A DNA stretch of 39,060 nucleotides from CAYVUV01 sp964455095 (GTDB lineage Bacteria > Desulfobacterota > Binatia > HRBIN30 > CADEER01). Numbering within the stretch: the first letter of the stretch is position 1; every line of letters starts with the position of its first letter. A program made the position numbers and the translations under genes. Location of the stretch: positions 1-39,060 of the forward strand of contig CAYVUV010000308.1 in the NCBI GenBank assembly GCA_964455095.1, read 5' to 3'. Shown piece after piece: positions 1 to 7,935 of this stretch. The notes under the pieces were generated by a model. That model was not told where the DNA came from and did not search any database. It saw only the letters and a list, made by a program, of their open reading frames with translations.

Positions 1-1263
1 GAGCAGGTCCGCGATGATCCCGTCCTTGTCGGTCGTCCAGACGGCGCCGTCGCGGCGCAGGAAGGACGCGCCGGCGCTCTCCTCGCCGCCGAACCCGATC
101 GAGCCGTCGACGAGACCCGCGACGAACCACTTGAACCCGACCGGGACCTCGACCAGCCGCCGTCCGAGCCCCGCGACGACGCGGTCGATCATGCTCGAGG
201 ACACCAGCGTCTTCCCGACGCCCACGCCGCTGCCCCACCCTCGCGCCCCGCCGAACAGATACTCGATCGCGGCCGACAGGACGTGGTTCGGGTTGAGCAG
301 CCCCGCGCCGGGGGTGACCACACCGTGCCGGTCCGCGTCGGCATCGTTGCCGAGCGCGACGTCGAACCGGTCGCGCAGCGCGACGAGGCGGGCCATCGCG
401 AAGGGCGACGACGGGTCCATCCGGATCTTCCCGTCCCAGTCGACCGTCATGAAGCCGAACGTCGGGTCGACGCGCTCGTTCGTCACGGTCAGGTCCAGTC
501 CGTACCGCTCGCCGATGGCGCCCCAGTAGGCGACGCTCGCCCCGCCCATCGGGTCGACGCCGATCCGGAGACCGGACGCGGCGATCGCGGCCATGTCGAT
601 GACCGACTCGAGGTCGTCGACGTAGTGCGCCAGGAAGTCGTACCCGGTCGCGGTCGCGCGGGCGCGCTCGTCCGGGACGCGTGCGACGCCGTCGATGCCG
701 TCGGCGCCCGACCCCGCGAGGATGCGGTTCGCCTCGTCCTCGATCCAGCGCGTGACATCGGTGTCGGCCGGGCCGCCGTCGGGCGGGTTGTACTTGAACC
801 CGCCGTCCTCCGGCGGGTTGTGCGACGGCGTGACGACGATGCCGTCGGCGAGCTGCGCGGTGCGGCCGCGATTGTAGACCAGGATGGCGCGCGAGATCGC
901 CGGCGTCGGGGTGACGCCGTCGTCACGCTGGATGATGGTCTGCACGTGGTTGGCGGCGAGCACTTCCAGGGCGGTGCGCTCGGCCGGCGGGGAGAGCGCG
1001 TGCGTATCCTTGCCCATGAGGAGGGGGCCGTCGGTGCCCTGGCCGCGCCGGTAGTCGCAGATGGCCTGCGTCGTGGCGAGGATGTGCGCCTCGTTGAACG
1101 AGCCGCGCTGCGACGAGCCCCGATGTCCGCTGGTGCCGAAGCTGACCAGTTGGGTGGGATCGCCGGTGTCGGGGGCGCGCTCGTAGTAGGCGCGTTCGAG
1201 CTGCGCGAGGTCGACGAGCAGGTTCTTCGGTGCCGGCTGGCCGGCTAAAGGTGAGATCGGCAT
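1..1263 (-). CDS. pgm: Phosphoglucomutase (alpha-D-glucose phosphate-specific), 3' end outside window
   Basis: Interconverts glucose 1-phosphate and glucose 6-phosphate in the cytoplasm, linking glycogen and sugar-nucleotide synthesis to central metabolism. The 421 visible residues show the E. coli Pgm-type N-terminal motif TSGHRGSS (about 44-51), the phosphoserine loop VTPSHNPP (catalytic Ser about 147) and the Mg-binding loop DADADRHG (about 307-314). E. coli Pgm has about 546 residues, so the C-terminal domain lies beyond position 1. The ATG at 1263 is preceded by AGGAG seven bases upstream. The gene follows carbonic anhydrase by 61 bp on the same strand and is probably the distal gene of a polyphosphate/carbonic anhydrase set. 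It would supply or consume the glucose 6-phosphate used by zwf at 30988. Family assignment is firm; only completeness is unknown. Confidence 0.95.
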   Translation of the reverse strand, partial: MPISPLAGQPAPKNLLVDLAQLERAYYERAPDTGDPTQLVSFGTSGHRGSSQRGSFNEAHILATTQAICDYRRGQGTDGPLLMGKDTHALSPPAERTALEVLAANHVQTIIQRDDGVTPTPAISRAILVYNRGRTAQLADGIVVTPSHNPPEDGGFKYNPPDGGPADTDVTRWIEDEANRILAGSGADGIDGVARVPDERARATATGYDFLAHYVDDLESVIDMAAIAASGLRIGVDPMGGASVAYWGAIGERYGLDLTVTNERVDPTFGFMTVDWDGKIRMDPSSPFAMARLVALRDRFDVALGNDADADRHGVVTPGAGLLNPNHVLSAAIEYLFGGARGWGSGVGVGKTLVSSSMIDRVVAGLGRRLVEVPVGFKWFVAGLVDGSIGFGGEESAGASFLRRDGAVWTTDKDGIIADLL

Positions 1264-1324
1264 GGTCGCGCTCCTGGGAACGAATGTCCCTACACTTTTC
1301 GTTGCGGAATACCACCTGCCGGGG

Positions 1325-1927
1325 TCACAGGAACCGCACGCGACCGGACGCGATCTCATAGATTGCGCCGACCAGCCGGGCGCGGCCTTTGGCCACCGCC
1401 AGCTTTCCCTCGGGCGAGTCGAGGATCTGGCGCATCGTCCAGCGCACGTTCGCCTCGACCGCTTGCGCGAGCTGCGCGGCAGGCGGCAAGCGCGGATCGA
1501 GATCGGACAGACCGGGCAGAATGTTTTCGACCAGAATCTGAATGCGCGCGCGCTGCCGGACGTGGCGCAGCTTCGTATCCATCGCCGCCTTTACGGCGCC
1601 GCACCCCTCGTGCCCGAGCACGACGAACAGCCGGGTGTTCAAGTGTGCGCCGGCGTATTGGAGGCTGCCGCTCACTTCCGGCGACAGGACGTTGCCGGCG
1701 ACGCGCACGACGAACAGCTCACCCAGACCGGCATCGAAGACGAGCTCGGGCGGCACGCGCGAGTCGCTGCAGCCGAGGATCGTGGCATAGGGCTCCTGGC
1801 GTTGCGCGAGCCGCGCGAGGATCTCCTTCTGCATGGTGGGAAAGCGCATCGCACCGCGCTGAAAGCGCCGGTTGCCGGCGATCAAACGCCGCAGCGCTTG
1901 GTCGGCTGAGATGCGAGGTCTCACCAT
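1325..1927 (-). CDS. Beta-class carbonic anhydrase
   Basis: Reversibly hydrates CO2 to bicarbonate, most likely in the cytoplasm because no signal peptide is visible. The 200-residue protein carries the beta-class zinc signature: CSDSR with Cys53, Asp55 and Arg57, then GHEGCG with His106 and Cys109. The length is normal for the family. The ATG at 1927 has AGGGGAA about nine bases upstream. It starts 49 bp after the stop of the PPK2 gene and ends 61 bp before pgm, so one transcript is plausible. Bicarbonate could feed carboxylases, but nothing nearby indicates which. Nothing suggests truncation or frameshift. Confidence 0.95.
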   Translation of the reverse strand: MVRPRISADQALRRLIAGNRRFQRGAMRFPTMQKEILARLAQRQEPYATILGCSDSRVPPELVFDAGLGELFVVRVAGNVLSPEVSGSLQYAGAHLNTRLFVVLGHEGCGAVKAAMDTKLRHVRQRARIQILVENILPGLSDLDPRLPPAAQLAQAVEANVRWTMRQILDSPEGKLAVAKGRARLVGAIYEIASGRVRFL

Positions 1928-1976
1928 GGCCCAGCGTTCCCCTGCCGCACGCCCCTCTCCGCCGCCGTTGCCCCGG

Positions 1977-2951
1977 TCACTTGCCGGCGAGCAACACGCG
2001 TTTGGCCGCGGCCAGTTCGGTCTGCCGTTCCTTGCCGACCTTCGGATAGTGGAGGTCGAGCGAATCGAGCGCGTCGATGACCGCGGCAGCGACCACGACC
2101 CGGGTGAACCACTTGTTGTCGGCCGGCACGACGTACCACGGCGCGTCCTTGGTGGCGGTGTGGCGGATCGTGTCCTCGTAGGCCTCCATGTAGTCGTCCC
2201 AGTACGCCCGCTCCTTGGCGTCGTTGGCCGAGAACTTCCAGAACTTCTCCGGGTTGTCGAGGCGCTCGAGGAAGCGCCGCTTCTGTTCGTTCCGCGACAC
2301 GTGCAGGAAGAACTTGCGCACGATGACGCCGTTGCGTGTCAGATAGCGTTCGAACTGGGCGATGTCCTCGAAGCGGTCCTTCCAGATGTGCTTGGTGAGC
2401 AGCGGCGCGGGAAGCTTCTGCTGCTGCAGGAACTCGGGATGCACGCGCACGACCAGCGTTTCCTCGTAGTAGCTGCGGTTGAAGATGCCGATGCGGCCGC
2501 GCTCGGGCAGGCATTTCATGCAGCGCCAGAGATAATCGTGGTCGAGGTCCTCGCTGGTCGGCGCCTTGAACGAATAGACCTGGCAGCCCTGCGGGTTGAC
2601 GCCGGACATGACGTGCTTGATGGCGCCGTCCTTGCCGGCGGCGTCCATGGCCTGGAAGATGAGCAGCACCGCCCAGCGGTCCTGCGCGTAGAGCCGGTTC
2701 TGCAGCTCGGCGAGCACGTCGATCCCCATGGCGAGCGCTTCCTTGGCGCGCGGCTTGTCCTCCGACGTCAAGTGCAGGGTATCGGCGGGACGGACGTCGC
2801 GCAGCCGGAAGCTGGCGCCGTCGGTGACGCGGAAAGGCTTCGCCAGCTTACGGGCCCTGCGGATGAGCTCCTTCATGTCGATCTTGGCGCCGCCCGGCGC
2901 ACCGTTCGCGTTCGCGGCGCGGCGGTTCTTCGCGACCTTCTTCGCTGCCAT
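1977..2951 (-). CDS. ppk2: Polyphosphate kinase 2 family protein (polyphosphate:nucleotide phosphotransferase)
   Basis: Transfers phosphate between polyphosphate and nucleotides in the cytoplasm. The 324-residue protein has the PPK2 Walker A-like loop MDAAGKDG (about 102-109) followed by HVMSGVNPQGCQV. A Walker B-like IGIFNRSYYEE and the helical lid region with RRFLERLDNPEKFWKFS are also present. The AGKDG form and the SGVNPQG motif match the branch often called class III or TIGR03709, whose members can phosphorylate AMP or ADP with polyphosphate; the substrate here is inferred. The reading frame is open far upstream, but the ATG at 2951 is chosen because GGGAGGA precedes it by about nine bases and because the Lys/Arg-rich N-terminus is typical. 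It follows an unrecognised protein by 29 bp. Confidence 0.92.
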   Translation of the reverse strand: MAAKKVAKNRRAANANGAPGGAKIDMKELIRRARKLAKPFRVTDGASFRLRDVRPADTLHLTSEDKPRAKEALAMGIDVLAELQNRLYAQDRWAVLLIFQAMDAAGKDGAIKHVMSGVNPQGCQVYSFKAPTSEDLDHDYLWRCMKCLPERGRIGIFNRSYYEETLVVRVHPEFLQQQKLPAPLLTKHIWKDRFEDIAQFERYLTRNGVIVRKFFLHVSRNEQKRRFLERLDNPEKFWKFSANDAKERAYWDDYMEAYEDTIRHTATKDAPWYVVPADNKWFTRVVVAAAVIDALDSLDLHYPKVGKERQTELAAAKRVLLAGK

Positions 2952-2980
2952 TGAGATGCGTCCTCCCGGCAAGTGGTCGG

Positions 2981-4441
2981 TCAACGCCAGCGAGCGACCT
3001 GGCGCGCGCGCCGGATGACGGCGAAGCGGGCGACGACGCACTCGCGCTGATCGGTGATCGCAATGCTGACCAGATCGCTCAACCCGCCGTGGCGCGCGTC
3101 GCCACCGACCAGGGCGCGCAAGCTGCCGTTCTTGAGCACCTGGTAGCCATCGAAGTGCGTCCACTGCTGTTCTTGCTGGCCCCAGCCGCGATCGCGCCCG
3201 AAGCGCATGTAGAGATCGTGCGGAATGCACACCAGACGAAAGTCGACGGGGTCGAGACCGAGCTGTTTCTCGACGATCGTCGCCCCGTTGTCGCGCAGCG
3301 CGTCGTCGATCTCCAGGCGCGAGAGGCCGCGGCGTTGCGCCAGGCCGAGGGCGGCCAACAGCGCGCTGTTGGCCGGCGGTTCCTGACCCTCGGCGAAGTC
3401 CTCGATCAACACCTCCTCGACGTTGAAGAGCGGCAGGTAGCGGGCCCCGCCGGAGTTGACGAACGGGTTGCGCAGAAATTGTCCGATCAGGACCTTCACC
3501 GGTTGCGATACTTCCTTGGGCAACCCCGCCTGGTCGACCACGGCTTCCGTGCGCATTGCCCCTTCCTGCTCGGTCTCCGAACCGGACAAGTCGGGTTGCC
3601 AGACACGGGTGACCACATAGTCGAACAGCGGGAGCGCTTCCTTGATCGGCTCGGTGCGGGCCACCGTCAGGCCGAGCGCCTTCGCCCGCTCCGCGACGTC
3701 GGCCGAGAAGGGCACGGCGAGGTCCTGCGGGCATTGATAGCTGGCGCGGTCGACCACCACCTCCGGCGCTTTCTCGGGAGTCGCGGCGGCGGCCTCTGCC
3801 TCCTTCGCTTTGCGCGCCGACAGCTCCTGGGCGTATTGGCGCAAGCGCGCCATGTCGCCCTGCTGCGCCGCCTGTGCGGCGAGCTGTTCGAGCTCTCGAC
3901 TGTCCGTCACCGCCGCGGTTTTCACCGCGGCACGGCGAGGCAGGATCCCCAGGCCGGCAAAGAACGCCTGTCGCGACTCATAGAGCGTCTTCTGCGGGGC
4001 GTCGGCTTTGGCCAGCGCTTTCAGCTTGTCGACCAGAGCGTCGCGCAGCTCGGCGGGGTCCTGGGTGTTGCTCGGCAGCGACTCGAATCCCGGCGAGAAC
4101 GGGTCGATCCCCACCCCGTAGGGCTCGTAGACGCTGGCGCCGAGCTCGCGCAGACCGCCTTTGTCCTGGGCTTCTTGACGCAACGCCTCGACCCGCGCCG
4201 CGAGCGTCTGCGCCTGCTGCCAGTCGCGCGCCAGTGCCGCCGCTTTGCTCTCCTTGATCGTCGCATCGATGGTGCGCTGGATGCCCTTCAGCGCTTTGAA
4301 CTGCTCGGCCGGAAAGACGCTGCCCAGCAGCTCGCGCGCGCGGCGCAGATAGACGTCCGCGTACACCGTATCGATCCCACCCACCTCGACGAGCAACTGC
4401 ACGACCTTGGCGGTATCGTCGCCGGTCTTCTCTTTTGCCAT
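2981..4441 (-). CDS. Unrecognised 486-residue cytoplasmic protein upstream of PPK2
   Basis: I do not recognise this family. The ATG at 4441 follows a strong AGGAGG about seven bases upstream, so the gene is real and starts there, although the frame is open further up. There is no signal peptide or membrane segment. The N-terminal half (about 1-210) is helical and charged with coiled-coil-like stretches. A short Ala/Glu/Lys linker follows near 210-230, and the C-terminal half (about 240-486) looks like a mixed alpha/beta domain. That half contains YLPLFNVEEVLIEDF and, near the C-terminus, a HFDGYQVL...SLRALVGGD stretch. The gene lies 29 bp before ppk2 and is probably cotranscribed with it. A role linked to polyphosphate is only a guess from position. 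Confidence 0.8.
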   Translation of the reverse strand: MAKEKTGDDTAKVVQLLVEVGGIDTVYADVYLRRARELLGSVFPAEQFKALKGIQRTIDATIKESKAAALARDWQQAQTLAARVEALRQEAQDKGGLRELGASVYEPYGVGIDPFSPGFESLPSNTQDPAELRDALVDKLKALAKADAPQKTLYESRQAFFAGLGILPRRAAVKTAAVTDSRELEQLAAQAAQQGDMARLRQYAQELSARKAKEAEAAAATPEKAPEVVVDRASYQCPQDLAVPFSADVAERAKALGLTVARTEPIKEALPLFDYVVTRVWQPDLSGSETEQEGAMRTEAVVDQAGLPKEVSQPVKVLIGQFLRNPFVNSGGARYLPLFNVEEVLIEDFAEGQEPPANSALLAALGLAQRRGLSRLEIDDALRDNGATIVEKQLGLDPVDFRLVCIPHDLYMRFGRDRGWGQQEQQWTHFDGYQVLKNGSLRALVGGDARHGGLSDLVSIAITDQRECVVARFAVIRRARQVARWR

Positions 4442-4588
4442 GCGAAGCCTCCTGTTCAACGGGCCGGCCGTAATGTCAGTCACCGGATGACCGTCTCCAA
4501 CGAAGGTGCCAACCGGCACGCCTTCCACGGAGCCGGCCATTTGTACGCGCGTTTCCCAGATGTCGGAAGAAGAATTGAAAGGGCGAAG

Positions 4589-5308
4589 TCAGCCGCCCAA
4601 AGCGATCGCCGTTCCGACCAGTGCCATTCCCACGACCAGAAACGCCAACCCGGCCCGCCAGCGGTTGGTGTAGCTGTGTTTGCCCCACTGGTAGCCGACC
4701 AGGAAGAGCATGAGCAGGAGGAGCAGGTTGGAGAGTCGCAAAGCCCGCCAGGGTGCCTCGACGAGGAGGAAGGGGACCACGGCGGGGACTGTTGTCAGCA
4801 TGACCAGCATGGCGCTGGTGGCGGCGCCGAGCAGGTCGTCGCGGCGCAGGCGGGGCTGCCCGACGGGCACGCGCAGCGCCATGTCGCGGATCAGTCGGAC
4901 CAGGCGCGCCCGTTCGTCGGCACTGGCCGCCGCGGTGACATCGCCGCCGATCGTCTCCTCGACGACTGCGTCGACGACCGCGAGCGCGGTGGCGTCGTCG
5001 GCCGCCGCATGCAGGGCGCGCAGGGCGCGCTGCGCGCGGCTGCGCTCGAGCAGACGCGTCATCAGGAACATCGCCCCGTCGATCAGACCCCAGGCGACGT
5101 TGCACCCGATGGTTGCGAGCAGGAGCTCGCGGTGCGCCGCCGGTCCGTCACCCGTCGCGAACCCGGCGGTCAGGGTGAAGGTCAGCACCATGATGAGGCC
5201 AAAGAGGATCTCGTTCAGCCGGTCGGCCGGGTCCAGGTACCGGCCGGCGAAGAGTTCCCGCGCCGTGGGTGACCGCGCGGCGGCGGGCGACTCGGTCAAC
5301 TGATTCAT
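4589..5308 (-). CDS. Small integral membrane protein, possibly VIT1/CCC1-like
   Basis: The 239-residue protein has hydrophobic segments near residues 36-58 (LNEILFGLIMVLTFTLTAG) and 70-92 (LLATIGCNVAWGLIDGAMF). Two or three more lie in the C-terminal third (about 165-235). A charged middle loop of roughly 60 residues separates the two membrane halves. The first half resembles the VIT/CCC1 metal-transporter fold in which a GL.MVLTFT helix is followed by an N.AWG.IDG helix, but I cannot confirm the metal-binding residues. The ATG at 5308 is the likely start; a longer open frame upstream would run into the divergent promoter region. It is separated by 147 bp from the next gene, so it may or may not share that transcript. 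Substrate unknown. Confidence 0.72.
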   Translation of the reverse strand: MNQLTESPAAARSPTARELFAGRYLDPADRLNEILFGLIMVLTFTLTAGFATGDGPAAHRELLLATIGCNVAWGLIDGAMFLMTRLLERSRAQRALRALHAAADDATALAVVDAVVEETIGGDVTAAASADERARLVRLIRDMALRVPVGQPRLRRDDLLGAATSAMLVMLTTVPAVVPFLLVEAPWRALRLSNLLLLLMLFLVGYQWGKHSYTNRWRAGLAFLVVGMALVGTAIALGG

Positions 5309-5312
5309 GGGT

Positions 5313-5325
5313 ATCCGGTCCGGAT
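5313..5325. promoter_or_regulatory. Possible operator: dyad ATCCGG-T-CCGGAT
   Basis: A perfect 6-1-6 inverted repeat lies in the 94-bp space between the divergent membrane-protein gene (start 5308) and lipoprotein gene (start 5403). It sits directly upstream of the minus-strand ATG and beside a promoter-like element on the plus strand. A site of this shape between divergent genes could bind a dimeric regulator. No regulator gene is nearby, and a 13-bp GC-rich dyad could arise by chance. Confidence 0.3.
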
Positions 5326-5328
5326 CAA

Positions 5329-5356
5329 TTGGAACCCGGAGAGACCGCTGTACAAC
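5329..5356 (+). promoter_or_regulatory. Candidate sigma70-type promoter for the SH3 lipoprotein gene
   Basis: TTGGAA (5329-5334) and TACAAC (5351-5356) are separated by 16 bp and lie about 47 bp before the start codon at 5403. This fits a housekeeping promoter loosely. The assignment is by eye only, and GC-rich genomes give weak consensus matches. Confidence 0.3.
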
Positions 5357-5402
5357 GCATCGACTCTGGCATTCAACCGCGAGGCACGATAGGGGGAGCC
5401 GC

Positions 5403-5930
5403 ATGTCGACTCTGCGAGCCTTGGCACCGGCGGTGACGCGCGCGGCGCTGTTTGTCGGGGTGCTGTGTCTCACCGGCTGCGCGGCGCAGAAGACCGTGAG
5501 CGGCTGGTTCGGAGCGGCAGCGACACCGGCCCCGGCGGCAGCAGGGCAGGTGTACTACGCGAGTGCGGCCGGGCTGGAGATGCACCGCGAGCCCGCCGCG
5601 TCATCGAAGCTGGTCGGCACGCTCGCGCTGCACGAACGGGTGACGCGCTACCGGATCGAGCGCGGCTATGCCTACGTGAGATCCGAGAAGAGCGGCCAGG
5701 CGGGCTGGGTGGACAATGCCATGCTTCTCTGGCGGCTGCCGGCCGCCGCGCCGGCGCCAGCCGAACCCGCCCCGGAAGCGCCAGCCGCCCCCGCCGCGGA
5801 GGAGCCGTCCGCCGCGCCGGAGATTCCCGCCACGCCCGAGTCGCCGCCGCCGTCTCCGACCGCCACGCAGGTGAGCGGGGCGACGCCAACGCCGAGCTCT
5901 GCGGCGCCGTCGATGTTCGACCCGTACTGA
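5403..5930 (+). CDS. SH3-domain lipoprotein with Ala/Pro-rich tail
   Basis: The 175-residue protein begins with a lipoprotein signal peptide ending in LCLTGC, with lipidated Cys at 26. A bacterial SH3-like domain follows (about 50-110), recognisable from VYYASAAGLEMHREP, the LVGTL strand and the GWVDNAML ending. Such domains usually bind cell-wall peptides or partner proteins. From about residue 113 to the end it is a low-complexity Ala/Pro/Glu/Ser tail ending FDPY, perhaps a spacer through the periplasm. The ATG at 5403 has AGGGGGA upstream; in-frame codons further upstream do not give a signal peptide. It is 13 bp before the DUF389 gene, so the two are probably cotranscribed. Function is otherwise unknown. 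Confidence 0.85.
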   Translation: MSTLRALAPAVTRAALFVGVLCLTGCAAQKTVSGWFGAAATPAPAAAGQVYYASAAGLEMHREPAASSKLVGTLALHERVTRYRIERGYAYVRSEKSGQAGWVDNAMLLWRLPAAAPAPAEPAPEAPAAPAAEEPSAAPEIPATPESPPPSPTATQVSGATPTPSSAAPSMFDPY

Positions 5931-5943
5931 ACGTCCTGCACGC

Positions 5944-7680
5944 ATGAGCCCGGCCGACAACGAATCGCGGCGGCAGGAGGATTCGGGGTCGCGCGAGCGC
6001 AAGCAGTCATGGCCCGAAGCATGGGTGCGGGCGCTGATGGATATCGGGTCGGTATCGGCCGAGCGCCGCGAAACGGTGCTGAGCGATATCCAGATCGGGT
6101 CCCGGCCGACGGCCGTGTACTACGTTCTGCTGGGACTCTCCGAGCTGATCGCCGGCTTCGCGCTGCTCATCAACAGTGACGCCACGCTGATCGGCGCCAA
6201 CGTCGTGGCGCCGCTGATGACGCCCATCTTCGGCATCTCGCTCGGCCTCATGCGCGGTGACTTGCGGCTCCTGCGCACCGGGCTGGTGGCCGAGTTCGGC
6301 GGTGCGGCGTTCGGTGCGGGGCTCTGCTTCCTGCTCGGCCTCATGCCGTTCATGCTCGATCCGACGCCCGCGCTGCTGGCCCAGACGCGCCCCACGCTCA
6401 TCGACCTGTTCGTCGCCGCGCTGGCCGGCTTCGCCGGCGGACTGGCCATGATCGACGAGCGCATCAGCCCCGCGCTGCCGGGGGTCGCGATCGCGACGGC
6501 GCTCAATCCGCCGATCGCGGCGCTCGGCCTCTGCCTCGCGCACGGCGCCTACCAGGGCGCCTGGGGCGCCTTCCTGCTCTTCTTTGCCAACGTGCTGGCC
6601 ATCCTCGCGGTCGGTGCCGTTCTCTTTGCCGCCGCCGGGTTTGTCACCCGGGCGGAGATCGGTTCGCTGCGCGGTCTGGCGCGCCGATTCGCTCCCGCGG
6701 CGGTCGGCCTGCTCGTCGTCACCGGACTGCTGACCAACTACCTGGTCACCATGGTCCGCACGCTGCGCACCACGCGCACGATTACCACCGTGCTGGACGA
6801 ACAGCTGTCGCACGAGCCGAACACGGCGCTGGTGAACGTCGATTTCAGCCGCGCCAACGATGCGGTGGAGATCCTTTCCACCGTGGGAACCCCGCGGGTG
6901 ATTTCACCCGAGCGCGTCAAGCGGATCCAGGACGCGCTCAGCAGCCGCCTCGGCGAGCCGGTGCGCCTCTTCGTGCGTTGCAGCCTCACCAAGGACGTGA
7001 CCGCCACCGGTTCCACCAACCTGCGTCCGTATCTGAGCCTCAACGGCCGGGTGACCGAGCAGCCGCTAGTGCCGGACATGCAGCTGGTGCAGCAGGCGGA
7101 ACAGGTGGCGCGCGAGGTGGTGGCGACGCGACAGGACATCGTGCTGAAGGATGTCGAGCTGGTGCAGTTTCCCAGCGGGCCCGTGCTCATCGTTGCGATC
7201 GAAAGCCCGCGCAATCCTTCGCCGGCCAATGTCGCGCGCTTCGAGGCCTTGCTGCGCGAACGCCTGGGCGAGACGAATGTGCGCGTCGTGGTGCGCACGG
7301 CCGCGTCGGTGGACATCACGTCCAAGGGGCGGATCCTGTTCGGGGAAGTGCACTTCGGCGACGTCTCCGTCGACGAGACACGGCGGCGGCAAGCGGTCGA
7401 GGATGCGGTGCGTGAGCGCCTCGAGGGCGTGCCGGACATGTTCGTCACCGCCATCGACGCCGTCCGGCGCGAGCCCGGATGGCATGTGCGGGCCGAGGTG
7501 GCGGCGCCACGCGTGCCGGCGCCCAAGGAGGTCCGCAGTGTGGAGCAAGCCGCGGCAAAGCAGCTCGGTGAGTCGGTCGAGCTCACGCTGCGGGCGCGCA
7601 CGGACGTTGTCGTCACCGGCACCCAGTACCGGGCCGTGGACCGATTGCGCGCGCGAGGACAGGAAGAAGACGGCCGTTGA
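5944..7680 (+). CDS. DUF389 family membrane protein with long soluble C-terminal region
   Basis: The 578-residue protein has a short charged N-terminus and then about seven transmembrane segments between residues 55 and 280. These include SDATLIGANVVAPLMTPIFG and GVAIATALNPPIAALGL, the conserved hydrophobic motifs of the DUF389 (TIGR00341-type) family. Known members are inner-membrane proteins of unknown function. The remaining 290 or so residues form a soluble region with repeated alternating beta/helix units, several of which read as VxVxAxV... strands. The start at 5944 has no clear ribosome-binding site and may be translationally coupled to the lipoprotein gene 13 bp upstream. The C-terminal half might be periplasmic and could contact that SH3 lipoprotein, which is speculation. 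Confidence 0.85.
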   Translation: MSPADNESRRQEDSGSRERKQSWPEAWVRALMDIGSVSAERRETVLSDIQIGSRPTAVYYVLLGLSELIAGFALLINSDATLIGANVVAPLMTPIFGISLGLMRGDLRLLRTGLVAEFGGAAFGAGLCFLLGLMPFMLDPTPALLAQTRPTLIDLFVAALAGFAGGLAMIDERISPALPGVAIATALNPPIAALGLCLAHGAYQGAWGAFLLFFANVLAILAVGAVLFAAAGFVTRAEIGSLRGLARRFAPAAVGLLVVTGLLTNYLVTMVRTLRTTRTITTVLDEQLSHEPNTALVNVDFSRANDAVEILSTVGTPRVISPERVKRIQDALSSRLGEPVRLFVRCSLTKDVTATGSTNLRPYLSLNGRVTEQPLVPDMQLVQQAEQVAREVVATRQDIVLKDVELVQFPSGPVLIVAIESPRNPSPANVARFEALLRERLGETNVRVVVRTAASVDITSKGRILFGEVHFGDVSVDETRRRQAVEDAVRERLEGVPDMFVTAIDAVRREPGWHVRAEVAAPRVPAPKEVRSVEQAAAKQLGESVELTLRARTDVVVTGTQYRAVDRLRARGQEEDGR

Positions 7681-7935
7681 GCCGTCCCGCGTGACCTTCC
7701 CAGCCTCGGGATGAAACGGCCGCAAGCCGTTCGCAATCGTGCGAACCAGCTCGCCAATCACCGGTGGGCGGTAGCGGCGGCTCTCTGGCACATCTCTTCC
7801 TACGCTACAGCCTCGTCTCGCCGGAGAGATGCCACGGCGGCGCGCCGTGCGAACTGTCGGAAGGCGATCGACAGGATAGGCCCGCGAACGCGCGCTCGGC
7901 GTGGCTTGAGCAATCGCAGCGAGAGGAGAAGGTCG
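7681..7935 (+). promoter_or_regulatory. 255-bp leader with three hairpins before the asparaginase gene
   Basis: No gene is convincing here. Three perfect dyads are present: AACGGC-cgcaa-GCCGTT (7715-7731), GTTCGC-aatcgt-GCGAAC (7729-7746), and CACGGCG-gcg-CGCCGTG (7833-7849). The first two overlap by three bases, so their stems are mutually exclusive. No T-run follows, so these are not standard intrinsic terminators. They may end the DUF389 transcript or act in the leader of the asparaginase transcript. Just before the asparaginase ATG is a strong GAGAGGAGAAGG site. Confidence 0.35.

Noticed and set aside
1977..3734. A fused reading of ppk2 with upstream sequence (585 codons)
   Set aside because: The upstream part overlaps the neighbouring gene in another frame, and a good ribosome-binding site with ATG at 2951 gives a normal PPK2.
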